NCBI GenBank assembly: GCA_963726665.1
Contig: CAVSDW010000012.1
Location: forward strand, 62,001-126,000
Origin: RPQJ01 sp963726665
GTDB taxonomy: Bacteria > Pseudomonadota > Gammaproteobacteria > Steroidobacterales > Steroidobacteraceae
Direction of reading: 5' to 3'
DNA: 64,000 nt
Every line of letters starts with the position of its first letter. The first letter of the stretch is position 1. Under the pieces are notes generated by a model, which had not been told where the DNA came from, did no database searches, and was given only the letters and a program-made list of their open reading frames with translations. Positions 17,679-29,816 of the stretch are shown piece by piece. Both the position numbers and the translations under genes were made by a program.

Positions 17679-19346
17679 TTACTGTCCGGAGATCTGCTCC
17701 TTCAGCAGGTCGCCGAGGCTGGTGCCGGTCGAGGAATCGGAGCGATAGTTCTGCATCGCCTCCTGCTCCTCGGCCATGTCCTTCTGCTTGATCGACAGCG
17801 CGATCGTGCGGACCTTGCGGTCCACCGCGGTGAACTTGGCCTCCACCTCGTCGCCGACCTTGAGCATCGTGCGGGCGTCCTCGACGCGGTCGCGCGTGAG
17901 CTCGGACGCACGCAGGTAGCCGTCGATGCCGCCGCCGAGATCCACGATGGCGCCCTTGGCATCCACCTCGCGGACGAGGCCGCGCACGATGCTGCCCTTC
18001 GGGTGCTCCGCGATCCAGCTCGAGAACGGGTCCTTGGCCAGCTGCTTCACGCTGAGCGAGATGCGCTCGCGCTCGGGGTCGATCGCGACCACGATGGCCT
18101 CGACTGCCTGGCCTTTCTGGTATCCGCGCACGGCTTCCTCGCCCGGGACGTCCCAGGACAGGTCGGAGAGGTGCACGAGACCGTCGATGCCGCCCGGCAG
18201 CCCGATGAACAGGCCGAAGTCCGTAATCGAGCGGATCTGGCCACTGACGTGATCGCCGCGGTTGTAGTTGTCACCGAACTCGCGCCACGGATTGGGCTTG
18301 CACTGCTTGACGCCGAGCGAGATGCGGCGGCGCTCCTCGTCGATGTCGAGCACCATGACCTCGACTTCCTCGCCGGTGTGGACGACCTTGGACGGATTGA
18401 CGTTCTTGTTCGTCCAGTCCATCTCGGAGACGTGCACCAGGCCCTCGACGCCCTCCTCGATCTCCACGAAGCAGCCGTAGTCGGCGATGTTCGTGACTTT
18501 GCCGAACAGTCGCGTCTGCGCCGGGTACCGGCGGGCGATGTTCTGCCACGGATCGGCACCGAGCTGCTTCAGGCCGAGGCTCACGCGCTGGCGCTCGCGA
18601 TCGAACTTGAGGATGCGTACGTCGATCTCGTCGCCGACGTTGACCACTTCCGACGGGTGCTTGACGCGCTTCCACGCCATGTCGGTGATGTGGAGCAGGC
18701 CATCGATGCCGCCGAGGTCCACGAACGCGCCGTAGTCGGTGAGGTTCTTCACCACGCCCTTGACGACCGCTCCTTCGACCAGCTTGTCGAGCAGCTCGCT
18801 GCGCTCGGCACTGTATTCCTGCTCGACGACGGCGCGGCGCGAGACCACGACGTTGTTGCGCTTCTGGTCGAGCTTGATGACCTTGAACTCGAGCGTCTTG
18901 CCTTCGAGGTAGCTCGGGTCGCGCACCGGGCGCACGTCCACGAGCGAGCCGGGCAGGAAGGCGCGCACGAAATCGATCTCGACGGTGAAGCCGCCCTTGA
19001 CGCGACCGTTGATGAGGCCGGTGACGACCTCGCCCTTCTCGAACGCCGTCTCGAGGCGCTCCCAGGTGCGGGCGCGCTTGGCCTTCTCACGGGAGAGGCG
19101 CGTCTCGCCGGATCCGTCTTCGACGCTGTCGAGGGCCACCTCGACGTCGTCGCCGACCTTGACTTCGATCTCACCGCGTTCGTTCTTGAACTGCTGGATG
19201 TCGATCACGGCCTCGGACTTGAGGCCTGCGCTCACCACGACCTTGTCGGGACCGATTTCGATCACGCGGCCGGTGAGGATCTGGCCCGGGCGAATGCGCT
19301 GACTCGCCAGGCTCTCTTCGAACAGTTGGGCAAAGCTCTCGGTCAT
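17679..19346 (-). CDS. rpsA: Small ribosomal subunit protein bS1
   Basis: S1 binds mRNA upstream of the start codon and helps the 30S subunit unfold it. The 555 residues contain six S1 OB-fold repeats. The first two, which bind the ribosome, start with GQILTGRVIEIGPDKVVV and GLINGRVKGGFTVEI. The RNA-binding repeats have the strong form KNLTDYGAFVDLGGIDGLLH and VTNIADYGCFVEIEEGVEGL. Length and repeat number equal the E. coli protein. It is located between cmk and ihfB, the conserved order. The 101-base leader before it (19347-19447) may hold its promoter and an S1 autoregulatory site, but neither was resolved. Confidence 0.98.
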   Translation of the reverse strand: MTESFAQLFEESLASQRIRPGQILTGRVIEIGPDKVVVSAGLKSEAVIDIQQFKNERGEIEVKVGDDVEVALDSVEDGSGETRLSREKAKRARTWERLETAFEKGEVVTGLINGRVKGGFTVEIDFVRAFLPGSLVDVRPVRDPSYLEGKTLEFKVIKLDQKRNNVVVSRRAVVEQEYSAERSELLDKLVEGAVVKGVVKNLTDYGAFVDLGGIDGLLHITDMAWKRVKHPSEVVNVGDEIDVRILKFDRERQRVSLGLKQLGADPWQNIARRYPAQTRLFGKVTNIADYGCFVEIEEGVEGLVHVSEMDWTNKNVNPSKVVHTGEEVEVMVLDIDEERRRISLGVKQCKPNPWREFGDNYNRGDHVSGQIRSITDFGLFIGLPGGIDGLVHLSDLSWDVPGEEAVRGYQKGQAVEAIVVAIDPERERISLSVKQLAKDPFSSWIAEHPKGSIVRGLVREVDAKGAIVDLGGGIDGYLRASELTRDRVEDARTMLKVGDEVEAKFTAVDRKVRTIALSIKQKDMAEEQEAMQNYRSDSSTGTSLGDLLKEQISGQ

Positions 19347-19447
19347 TTAAATTCACTTCCATGGGTCTCGCGACCCGTATTCCCACCAGCGTCATGCCAG
19401 CGAGGGTTGAAAACAAAACGCCCGCATCCATTCGGGCGAGGACAGGA

Positions 19448-20131
19448 TCAATGGGCCGCAGGAATCCGGCTCCTGGCGAGGGCGAGAACCCGATCCACCA
19501 CCGCCTCGACCGGAATTCCCGTCGAGTCGATGATGAACGCGTCCGACGCCGGACGCAGGGGCGCCACGGGCCGGGTGGAATCGCGCCGATCCCTTTCCTG
19601 GATCTCCTGCGAAAGGTCGGCGAGATTAGCAGTAAGTCCCTTTCCTTTCAACTGCTTATGGCGCCTGAGCGCGCGTTCCTCGGCGCTGGCGGTCAGGTAG
19701 ACCTTCAAGGGGGCGCCGGGGAAAACCACCGTACCCATGTCCCGCCCGTCCGCGACCAGCCCCGGCAGCTCCGCATACCCCCGTTGACGCCCCAGGAGCG
19801 CCGACCGAACCAGCGGCATGGAGGCAACCCGCGAGGCGGCCGCGCCCGCCGTCTCGGTGCGCAGTTCGAGCGTGACTTCCCGGCCACCGAGCAGCACCCG
19901 CTCGTTGCCGCCGGGGTCCGTCTCGAACCGGGCATCGAGCGCGGACGCGATGGCCGCGTGACCGGCCTCGTCGTCGCCCGGAAGCCCGCGAGAGGTTCCC
20001 GCCAGCGCGACCAGCCGGTACAGCGCCCCGCTGTCGAGCAGGTGCCAGCCCAGGCGGTCCGCCACGAGCCGCGCCACGGTGCCCTTGCCCGAACCGCTGG
20101 GCCCGTCGATGGCGATGACTGGCACGTCCAT
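19448..20131 (-). CDS. cmk: Cytidylate kinase
   Basis: It phosphorylates CMP and dCMP with ATP, recycling pyrimidine nucleotides from RNA and lipid turnover. The 227 residues match the family. The P-loop is GPSGSGKGTVARLVADRLGW at residues 9-28. The CMP-specific insert lies in the middle, with LVADGRDMGTVVFPGAPLKV near 145-165 (the DGRDMGTVVFP motif), followed by the lid arginines RDRRDSTRPVAPL. It is placed eight bases after aroA and before rpsA, so it likely shares the serC-aroA transcript. Confidence 0.96.
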   Translation of the reverse strand: MDVPVIAIDGPSGSGKGTVARLVADRLGWHLLDSGALYRLVALAGTSRGLPGDDEAGHAAIASALDARFETDPGGNERVLLGGREVTLELRTETAGAAASRVASMPLVRSALLGRQRGYAELPGLVADGRDMGTVVFPGAPLKVYLTASAEERALRRHKQLKGKGLTANLADLSQEIQERDRRDSTRPVAPLRPASDAFIIDSTGIPVEAVVDRVLALARSRIPAAH

Positions 20132-20139
20132 GGGGCGCC

Positions 20140-21441
20140 TCAGGTGATTTCCTCGATGGCGAGGCCGATGGAGCGACCGAGCGCCGCGAATCCCGGGAAG
20201 GAGGTCGCGACGTTCGCGACGTCCTGGATCTCGATCGGCGCCGAGGCGCGCAGGCTCGCGACCGCAAAGGCCATGGCGACGCGGTGGTCACCCCGGCTGT
20301 CCACGACGCCACCCCCGACGCTGCCGCCCTCGATGCGCAGGCCGTCCGGAAGCACTTCGTGGCGGACACCGATTTCCCCGAGGCCGCGGGCCATGACGGC
20401 GATGCGGTCGCTCTCCTTGACGCGCAGTTCCTCCGCCCCGGTCACCAGGGTCTCGCCCTCGGCGCAGGCCGCAGCAATGAAGAACGCGGGAAACTCGTCG
20501 ATGGCGAGCGGCACGAGCCGCTCGGGCACGCGGATGCCGTGCAGGGCGGCAGGCCGTATTTCGACGTCCGCCACCGGCTCCGCACCGCAGGTCCGCGGGT
20601 TCACGAGGCGCAGGTCCGCGCCCATGAGCGTCAGCATCTCGAGCAGGCCCGTACGGGTCGGGTTCACGCCCACCCCCCGCACCAGGAACGGCGCACGGGC
20701 ACCAATGCACGCGGCGACGATGAAGAACGCCGCTGAGGAGAAATCCCCCGGCACGTCGACGCGCACGGCCGCGAGGCTCGGCGGCGGCCGAAGGGTGACC
20801 ACGCCGTCACGACTCGAAACGTCGCAGCCGAAGGCCTGCAGCATGCGCTCGGAGTGATCGCGGGTCACCGCCGGCTCGACCACGGTGGTCTCACCCTCCG
20901 CGCGCAGGCCGGCCAGCAGGATCGCCGATTTCACCTGGGCGCTTGCCACGGGCATTTCGTAACGGATCCCACGCAGGCGTGCCCCGCCCGAGACGCGCAC
21001 CGGCGGTCGGCCGCCGTTCGTGTCGATCCGCGCGCCCATGGCGCGCAGCGGCTGCGCAACGCGTTCCATCGGCCGTCGCATCAGCGACTCGTCGCCGACC
21101 AGCACCGAGTCGAAGGACTGCGAGCTCAGCAGTCCCATGAAGAGGCGCATCGCCGTACCGGCGTTGCCCATGTCCAGCGGACCGGGCGGCGCTCGGAATC
21201 CGCCGAGGCCCACGCCGTCGATCTCGACTGCGCCCGGTCCTGGCCGGCGAACCTGGACGCCGAGCGCGGCGACCGCGCGCAGCGTGGCGAGGCAATCCTC
21301 GCCTTCAAGAAATCCCGTGACGCGCGTGGTCCCCGACGCAATGGCGCCCAGCATCAGCGCACGGTGAGAGATGGACTTGTCGCCCGGAACGGTGACTTCG
21401 CCGGCGATGCCGGAAGCCGGCGTCACCCGGTAGCGAGCCAT
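20140..21441 (-). CDS. aroA: 3-phosphoshikimate 1-carboxyvinyltransferase (EPSP synthase)
   Basis: It joins phosphoenolpyruvate and shikimate-3-phosphate in the sixth step of the shikimate pathway. The 433 residues start MARYRVTPASGIAGEVTVPG. The frame is open far upstream through pheA in another reading frame, but the ATG at 21441, two bases past the pheA stop, gives the family start. Substrate motifs are GDKSISHRALMLGAIASG near 20-37, GNAGTAMRLFMGLL near 96-109 and AEELRVKESDRIAVMARGL near 335. The segment GNAGTAMR contains the alanine-for-proline neighbourhood that separates class II from class I enzymes; class assignment was not attempted. Confidence 0.97.
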   Translation of the reverse strand: MARYRVTPASGIAGEVTVPGDKSISHRALMLGAIASGTTRVTGFLEGEDCLATLRAVAALGVQVRRPGPGAVEIDGVGLGGFRAPPGPLDMGNAGTAMRLFMGLLSSQSFDSVLVGDESLMRRPMERVAQPLRAMGARIDTNGGRPPVRVSGGARLRGIRYEMPVASAQVKSAILLAGLRAEGETTVVEPAVTRDHSERMLQAFGCDVSSRDGVVTLRPPPSLAAVRVDVPGDFSSAAFFIVAACIGARAPFLVRGVGVNPTRTGLLEMLTLMGADLRLVNPRTCGAEPVADVEIRPAALHGIRVPERLVPLAIDEFPAFFIAAACAEGETLVTGAEELRVKESDRIAVMARGLGEIGVRHEVLPDGLRIEGGSVGGGVVDSRGDHRVAMAFAVASLRASAPIEIQDVANVATSFPGFAALGRSIGLAIEEIT

Positions 21442-21443
21442 CG

Positions 21444-22637
21444 TCAGAGCACGGCCTTCGGATAGGAACCGAGGACCCGGCACAGCGACGTACGCGGCTT
21501 CAACTCGGCCAGCGCCGCGGCGAGGGGCTCCGACTGGGCGTGCCCCTCGAGGTCGATGAAGAACACGTAGTCCCACTTGCGGCGCCGCGACGGTCGCGAC
21601 TCGATGCGGGTCATGCTGATCTTGTTGCGCGCGAGGGGCTCGAGCAGCCCGAACAGCGCACCTGGGGCATCGGTGTGCGCTGCCGACACCAGCAGCGTGG
21701 TCTTGTCCGCACCACTCGGCGGGAACGTCCTGCGACCGATGACCAGGAACCGCGTCGTGTTGTCCGGCCGGTCCTCGATCTCGGGGACGAGCATGTTGAG
21801 GCCGTAGACGACGGCCGCAGCCGCGCTCGCGATGGCCGCGGTGCCATCCTCGTCCCGCGCGCGGCGCGCGCCTTCGGCGTTGCTCGTGACCGGCAGGCGC
21901 TCGACGCCCTGCAGGTGCTCGGCGAGCCAGCCACGGCACTGCGCGAGCGCCTGCGGATGCGCGCAGATCCGCTGCACGTCCCCGAGCGACGACATGCGGC
22001 CCATCAGGTTCTGGTGGACGCGCAACTCGACCTCGCCGCAGACGCCGAGCGGCGAAGTGAGGAACATGTCGAGCGTGTTGTTGACGGTGCCTTCGCTCGA
22101 ATTCTCGATCGGCACCACGCCGAAGTCCGCCGTGCCCGACTCGACCTCGCGGAAGACTTCCTCGATCGAGGTGAGCGGCAGCGAGCGCACGGAGTGGCCG
22201 AAGTGCTTCAGCACCGCCTGCTGCGTGAACGTGCCCTCCGGCCCGAGGAACGCCACCTTGAGCGACTCCTGCTGGGCGAGGCACGCCGACATGATCTCGC
22301 GGAACAGGCGCACGATCTCCTCGTCCGGCAGCGGGCCACGCGCCTTGCGGTTGCGCTCCACGGCCATGCGCAGGACCTGCGCCTCGCGCTCCGGCCGGTA
22401 GAAATCCACCGTGTGGCCAGCCGCGTGCTTGGAAATGCCGACCTGTCGCGCGAGGCGTGCCCGCTCGCTGATGAGTTCGTGAATCCGCGCGTCGACGGAA
22501 TCGATGAGGCCGCGCATCTTCGCGATCCCCTGCTCGCGGGGCGTCGCGGCGACTTTCGACTTCCGGGTCCGCGGCTCGACGCCGACCTTCTTCGCCGCCT
22601 TGCCCGTCTTGCCGGTCTTGTCGGTCTTGCGCGCCAT
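21444..22637 (-). CDS. pheA: Bifunctional chorismate mutase / prephenate dehydratase
   Basis: It converts chorismate to prephenate and then to phenylpyruvate for phenylalanine synthesis. The 397 residues comprise a basic N-terminal extension (KTDKTGKTGKAAKKVGVEPR), an AroQ chorismate mutase helix bundle at about 40-130, prephenate dehydratase at about 135-315 with the NTTRFLVIG motif, and a C-terminal ACT domain. The ACT domain carries GALFGLLEPLARNKISM and the ESRP phenylalanine-binding motif, so feedback inhibition by phenylalanine is expected. The lysine-rich extension is unusual but is in frame. In Pseudomonas, hisC and tyrA lie between pheA and aroA; here they are absent and aroA follows after two bases. 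Confidence 0.96.
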   Translation of the reverse strand: MARKTDKTGKTGKAAKKVGVEPRTRKSKVAATPREQGIAKMRGLIDSVDARIHELISERARLARQVGISKHAAGHTVDFYRPEREAQVLRMAVERNRKARGPLPDEEIVRLFREIMSACLAQQESLKVAFLGPEGTFTQQAVLKHFGHSVRSLPLTSIEEVFREVESGTADFGVVPIENSSEGTVNNTLDMFLTSPLGVCGEVELRVHQNLMGRMSSLGDVQRICAHPQALAQCRGWLAEHLQGVERLPVTSNAEGARRARDEDGTAAIASAAAAVVYGLNMLVPEIEDRPDNTTRFLVIGRRTFPPSGADKTTLLVSAAHTDAPGALFGLLEPLARNKISMTRIESRPSRRRKWDYVFFIDLEGHAQSEPLAAALAELKPRTSLCRVLGSYPKAVL

Positions 22638-22639
22638 GG

Positions 22640-23806
22640 TCAGACGAGCCTCGCGCAGAGTACGCCCGCGATGCCGCGCAGGCGGTCGAGGACCTCCGGC
22701 GGGATCGCCGCGTCCGTGTCAATGAGCGTGTAGGCCAGGTCACCGCGCGACTTGTTGAGGAGATCCGCGATGTTGAGCTTCGCCTCGGCAAGGCAGGTCG
22801 AGATCTGGCCGACCATGTTCGGGACGTTGTCGTTCGCGATCGAAACGCGATTCACGCCGATCCTCGGCAGCACCGCCTCGGGGAAGTTGACCGAATTGCG
22901 GATGTTGCCGTTCTCGAGGTAGTCGCGGAGCGTGTCCGCGACCATGATCGCGCAGTTTTCCTCCGCTTCGTCCGTGGACGCGCCAAGGTGCGGGAGAGCC
23001 ACGACGCGCGGGTGGTCCTTCACCGCCCGCGTCGGAAAGTCGCAGACGTAGGTCGAGAGCTGGCCCTGCTCGAGACCCGCGAGCACGGCCGCTTCGTTCA
23101 CGATCGGCGCGCGGGCGAAGTTGAGCACCGCGCTGCCGCGCCGCATCAGGCCAATACGCGCCTCGTTGACCAGACCGCGTGTCGCGTCGTTGAGCGGCAC
23201 GTGCACCGTGACCATGTCGCTGCGCGCGAACAGGTCGTCGAGGCTCAGTGCCTGCTCCACGCCCGAAGACAGCTGCCACGCTCGCTGGACGGTGATCTGC
23301 GGGTCGTAGCCGAGCACCTTCATGCCCATCGCGAGCGCGGCGTTCGCCACCTCGACGCCGATGGCTCCGAGGCCGACGACGCCGAGGGTCCTCGACGGCA
23401 GTTCGTGACCCACGAATTTCTTCTTGCCCTTCTCGATCGCGCCCTCGATGGCGTGATCGTCGCCCTCGAGCGAGCGGACGAATCCCCACGCCTGGCAGAT
23501 GTTGCGCGCGGCGAGGAAGAGTCCCGCCAGCACCAGTTCCTTGACCGCGTTGGCGTTCGCGCCAGGCGCATTGAACACCGGGATGCCGAGCCGGCTCAGC
23601 TTCGCGACCGGGATGTTGTTCGTGCCTGCGCCGGCGCGGGCGATCGCCATGACGCTCGCGGGGATGTCCATGGAGTGCATGTCCGCCGAGCGCAGCAGGA
23701 TGGCGTCCGGATGGCCGATCTCGGAGGCCACCTCGTAGCGCTCGCGCGGCAGCCGCTCGAGCCCCCGGACGGAGATGTTGTTCAGCGTGAGGATCTTGAA
23801 GGACAT
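22640..23806 (-). CDS. serA: D-3-phosphoglycerate dehydrogenase
   Basis: It oxidises 3-phosphoglycerate to 3-phosphohydroxypyruvate, the first step of serine synthesis. The 388 residues start MSFKILTLNNISVRGLERLP. The NAD-binding fold has GVVGLGAIGVEVANAALAMG near 148-167. Catalytic Arg, Glu and His are in the NFARAPIVNEAA and PHLGASTDEAEENC segments. A C-terminal ACT domain (NVPNMVGQISTCLAEAKLNI) suggests serine-responsive regulation. Its position between serC and pheA joins serine and aromatic synthesis in one transcript: the serC stop lies ten bases upstream and pheA begins two bases after it. Confidence 0.95.
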   Translation of the reverse strand: MSFKILTLNNISVRGLERLPRERYEVASEIGHPDAILLRSADMHSMDIPASVMAIARAGAGTNNIPVAKLSRLGIPVFNAPGANANAVKELVLAGLFLAARNICQAWGFVRSLEGDDHAIEGAIEKGKKKFVGHELPSRTLGVVGLGAIGVEVANAALAMGMKVLGYDPQITVQRAWQLSSGVEQALSLDDLFARSDMVTVHVPLNDATRGLVNEARIGLMRRGSAVLNFARAPIVNEAAVLAGLEQGQLSTYVCDFPTRAVKDHPRVVALPHLGASTDEAEENCAIMVADTLRDYLENGNIRNSVNFPEAVLPRIGVNRVSIANDNVPNMVGQISTCLAEAKLNIADLLNKSRGDLAYTLIDTDAAIPPEVLDRLRGIAGVLCARLV

Positions 23807-23816
23807 GGGCGAGTGT

Positions 23817-24899
23817 TCAGCCGTGCTTGCTCTGGAATTCCTGCATGTACGCCACCAGCGCCTCGACACCTTCGATCGGCATCGCGTTGTAGATGCTGGC
23901 CCGCATGCCCCCGACGGATCGGTGCCCCTCGAGCGACACGAGGCCCGCGGCCCGGGCACCCTCGATGAAAGGCTTGTCGAGATCCGCAGTCGGGAGCACG
24001 AACGGCACGTTCATCCAGGAACGGCAGTCCGGGCGCACGGGATTGCGGTAGAAACCCGAGCCATCGATGGTCGAATAGAGCAGCTCCGCCTTGGCGCGGT
24101 TCATGCGCTCCATGGCCGCGAGCCCGCCCTGACGCCTGATCCACTGGAAGATCACGCCCGCGACGTACCACGAATACGTGGCCGGCGTGTTCAGCATCGA
24201 GCCGTCACCCGACATCGCGGTCCAGTCGAAGACGGTCGGCGTATCGGGGCGCGCCCGGCCGAGCAGGTCGTCGCGCACGATCACGACCACGAGGCCGGCG
24301 GGGCCGATATTCTTCTGCGCCCCCGCATAGATGACGCCGAAGCGGCTGACGTCGACGGGCCTCGACAGGATCGTGGACGACATGTCGGCCACGAGCGGCA
24401 CGTCGCCCACGTCGGGCACCGACAGGAACTCCACGCCCCCGATCGTCTCGTTGGGCGTGTAGTGGACGTACGCCGCGCCCGGTGTCAGGCGCCAACCGGA
24501 ACGGTCCGGAATGCTCGAATAGTTGTCCGCGGCCGCATCCGCGGCGACGTTGACCTTGCAATAGCGCTTCGCCTCGCCGATGGCCTTCTTGGACCACGCG
24601 CCGGTGTTCACGTAGTCGGCAACCGAGTCGGACCGGGTGAGGTTCATGGGAATCGCGGCGAACTGCGCCGTCGCGCCGCCCTGCAGGAACAGGACCTTGT
24701 AGTTCGCCGGGACTGCGAGCAGTTCGCGCAGGTCGGCTTCCGCCTGCTGGGCGATGCCGACGAAGGCCTTGCCGCGATGGCTCATCTCCATCACCGACAT
24801 GCCGTGGCCGCGCCAGTCGAGCATCTCGTCGCGCAACTGCGTGAGGACTTCCACCGGCAGTGCGGCCGGACCGGCGCTGAAATTGAAGACGCGACTCAT
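23817..24899 (-). CDS. serC: Phosphoserine aminotransferase
   Basis: A PLP enzyme that makes O-phosphoserine from 3-phosphohydroxypyruvate and glutamate, and also serves pyridoxine synthesis. The 360 residues equal the family length. Sites seen are NFSAGPAALPVEVL at the start, LQGGATAQFAAIPMNL near 72-87 and the PLP lysine in YAGAQKNIGPAGLVVVIV near 195. The C-terminus has the substrate-binding RSVGGMRASIYNA. It follows gyrA on the same strand across an 83-base gap and precedes serA, so serine synthesis genes are consecutive. Confidence 0.97.
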   Translation of the reverse strand: MSRVFNFSAGPAALPVEVLTQLRDEMLDWRGHGMSVMEMSHRGKAFVGIAQQAEADLRELLAVPANYKVLFLQGGATAQFAAIPMNLTRSDSVADYVNTGAWSKKAIGEAKRYCKVNVAADAAADNYSSIPDRSGWRLTPGAAYVHYTPNETIGGVEFLSVPDVGDVPLVADMSSTILSRPVDVSRFGVIYAGAQKNIGPAGLVVVIVRDDLLGRARPDTPTVFDWTAMSGDGSMLNTPATYSWYVAGVIFQWIRRQGGLAAMERMNRAKAELLYSTIDGSGFYRNPVRPDCRSWMNVPFVLPTADLDKPFIEGARAAGLVSLEGHRSVGGMRASIYNAMPIEGVEALVAYMQEFQSKHG

Positions 24900-24982
24900 G
24901 GCAGGCAGCTCTCCGGAACGATGTTGCAGCGCAGTGTAGCAGCGCGAATCGCCCGAAGGTCACCGCTCATCGGGCCCAACGC

Positions 24983-27601
<2,619 letters not shown>

Positions 27602-27757
27602 GTAACTCGGGTCGCGGATGGCGGCCGGCTTGGCGCCGTCCAAAGACGCGGAATAATACCACAAGGGTGCCCCGCGACCGGCACCTGCGGCACTCCAGAT
27701 GCATGCCGTCCGGGGCGGCTCGGTATACTGCGCGCCCCGCCCTTTTCCCGGCCCGCG

Positions 27758-29098
27758 ATGGAATCCGTCGACACGCTCGTCACCGCACGCTGGGTCGTTC
27801 CGGTCGAACCCGACGGGCGCGTGCTCGAGGACCACTCGGTCGCGATCCTGGGCGGCCGGATCCTCGCCGTCCTGCCAGCCGCCGACGCGCGGGTACGGTA
27901 CGACGCACGCGAAGTCGTGGACCGGCCGTCGCACGTGCTGATGCCGGGTCTCGTCAATGCACACACCCACGCCGCCATGACCCTGCTGCGCGGCCGCGCC
28001 GAAAACCGCCAGCTGGGACCCTGGCTGCGCGAGGGCGTGTGGCCCCTCGAGCGCCGCTGGACCGGTCCCGAGTACGTGCGCGACGGGACGGAACTCGCGA
28101 TCGCTGAGATGCTGCGCGCCGGCGTCACCTGTTTCGCGGACATGCACCTCTGGCCGGAAGTGGCGGCACAGGCCGCCGCCGAGTGCCACATGCGCGCGAG
28201 CATCGGCCTGGTGGTGACCGAGGCCGTGACCGGCTGGGCAACCACCGCCGACGAATACATCGACCGTGGCATGCACCTGCGCGACCAGTATCGCGGCGAC
28301 CCGCTCCTTTCCACGCACTTCGCGCCGCACGCACCGTACTCGGTCACCGATGCCACGCTCGCGCGAGTTCGGCGCCTCGCGGACGAGCTGGACCTTCCCG
28401 TCGCGCTGCACCTGCACGAAACCACGTGGGAGATCGAGGAAAGCGAGCGGAAATCCGGCCAGCGCCCGCTCGCGCGCCTCGCGTCCCTCGGGCTCGCGAG
28501 CCCGCAACTCGTGGCCGTGCACATGACCCACGTCGCACCCGCAGACCTGGACACGCTGGCCGAATGCGGCGCGAGCGTCGTCCACTGCCCGGAGTCGAAC
28601 CTGAAGCTCGGCGCGGGCGTTTGCCCGCTCCCCGACCTGCTCGGCCGCGGGGTCCGTGTCGCGATCGGCACGGACGGCGCCGCATCGAACAACGACCTCG
28701 ACGTCCTCGGTGAGGCACGCACCGCCGGCCTGCTTGCCTCGGGCGTCTCGGCGACGCCAGGCAGCCTGGTCGCCTATGACCTGCTGCGCATGGCGACGCT
28801 CGAGGGCGCCCGTGTCCTCGGGCTCGGCGACGTGACCGGAAGCCTGGTGCCGGGAAAGTGGGCGGATCTGTGCTGCATGGACCTTCGCAGCCCTCGCAGC
28901 TGGCCGGTGAGCGACGTCGCCGCGGCGATCGTGTACGCGGCATCTTCGCGGCAGGTGACGGACACCTGGGTGGCTGGACGGCGGCTGCTCGCCGACGGCA
29001 CGCTCATCTACCTCGACGAGAATGCCGTACTCGAGCGCGCCGAATCCTGGCGAATGAGAATGGACAGCCCGAGCCCGGAGGTCCCTGCCGATGAGTGA
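27758..29098 (+). CDS. Amidohydrolase of the MtaD/TrzA family (methylthioadenosine/S-adenosylhomocysteine deaminase-like)
   Basis: A metal-dependent cytoplasmic hydrolase, most likely a deaminase of 5'-methylthioadenosine or a related adenosine. The ATG at 27758 gives 446 residues. Metal ligands and catalytic residues are seen in GLVNAHTHAAMTLLRG near 63-78, LHLHETTWEIEES near 217, AVHMTHV near 255 and GTDGAASNNDLDV near 305. It diverges from gyrA and opens a five-gene operon, overlapping ubiG by eight bases. In Pseudomonas the same neighbour precedes ubiG and the MurNAc-6-P phosphatase gene, and is annotated as methylthioadenosine deaminase. Substrate is inferred from this similarity. Confidence 0.88.
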   Translation: MESVDTLVTARWVVPVEPDGRVLEDHSVAILGGRILAVLPAADARVRYDAREVVDRPSHVLMPGLVNAHTHAAMTLLRGRAENRQLGPWLREGVWPLERRWTGPEYVRDGTELAIAEMLRAGVTCFADMHLWPEVAAQAAAECHMRASIGLVVTEAVTGWATTADEYIDRGMHLRDQYRGDPLLSTHFAPHAPYSVTDATLARVRRLADELDLPVALHLHETTWEIEESERKSGQRPLARLASLGLASPQLVAVHMTHVAPADLDTLAECGASVVHCPESNLKLGAGVCPLPDLLGRGVRVAIGTDGAASNNDLDVLGEARTAGLLASGVSATPGSLVAYDLLRMATLEGARVLGLGDVTGSLVPGKWADLCCMDLRSPRSWPVSDVAAAIVYAASSRQVTDTWVAGRRLLADGTLIYLDENAVLERAESWRMRMDSPSPEVPADE

Positions 29099-29816
29099 CA
29101 TGGTCAACGTCGACGCGGGCGAGATCGCTCGATTCCAGGCCGCGGCCAGCCGCTGGTGGGATCCGGAGGGCGAGATGCGCCCGCTGCACGACCTGAATCC
29201 CGTACGCCTCGAATACGTCGAGCGTGCGGGACCGCTCGCCGGGCTGCGTATCGTCGACGTCGGCTGCGGGGGCGGACTGCTGGCCGAGGCGATGGCCCGC
29301 CGCGGAGCGCACGTGACCGGACTCGACCTTGCATCGGAACTGCTGCAGGTCGCAGAACTGCACGCGCTCGAAGGCGACGTAAAGCTCGACTACCGGCTGG
29401 AGTCGGCAGAGCAGCACGCGGCGACGCACGCCGGCGCTTACGACCTTGCGACCTGCATGGAGATGCTCGAGCACGTCCCGGATCCGAGCTCCGTGGTCGC
29501 GGCACTCGCGACCCTGGTTCGTCCCGGCGGCCATGTGTTCCTCTCCACCATCAACCGCACGCCGCGCGCTTACCTCCACGCGGTGGTCGGCGCGGAGTAC
29601 GTGCTGCGCATGCTGCCGCGCGGGACCCACACCTACGAGAAATTCATCCGTCCATCGGAACTTGGCGCCTGGGGCAAGGCCGCGGGCCTCGAGCTGGTGG
29701 ACGTCGTGGGCCTGGACTACGACCCGTTCGCACGTACGGCTCGGTTCGCCGGCGACGCCCGGGTGAACTATCTTGCGCACCTCCGCAGGCCCGCCGCTGT
29801 AACGACGCACACCTGA
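29091..29816 (+). CDS. ubiG: Ubiquinone biosynthesis O-methyltransferase
   Basis: It uses S-adenosylmethionine for the two O-methylations of ubiquinone synthesis. The 241 residues match the family. The N-terminus MVNVDAGEIARFQAAASRWW is characteristic. Motif I is VDVGCGGGLLAEAMARRG near 51-68, and LATCMEMLEHVPDP near 118 follows. A C-terminal amphipathic region (LPRGTHTYEKFIRPSELGAW) may contact the membrane. It starts inside the end of the amidohydrolase gene and its TGA overlaps the next ATG by one base, so the three genes are translationally coupled. Confidence 0.96.
   Translation: MSDMVNVDAGEIARFQAAASRWWDPEGEMRPLHDLNPVRLEYVERAGPLAGLRIVDVGCGGGLLAEAMARRGAHVTGLDLASELLQVAELHALEGDVKLDYRLESAEQHAATHAGAYDLATCMEMLEHVPDPSSVVAALATLVRPGGHVFLSTINRTPRAYLHAVVGAEYVLRMLPRGTHTYEKFIRPSELGAWGKAAGLELVDVVGLDYDPFARTARFAGDARVNYLAHLRRPAAVTTHT

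Noticed and set aside
17181..19700. 839-codon plus-strand frame opposite rpsA and ihfB
   Set aside because: It is antisense to two highly conserved genes, with a composition of His/Asp/Val/Leu typical of reverse frames in high-GC DNA.
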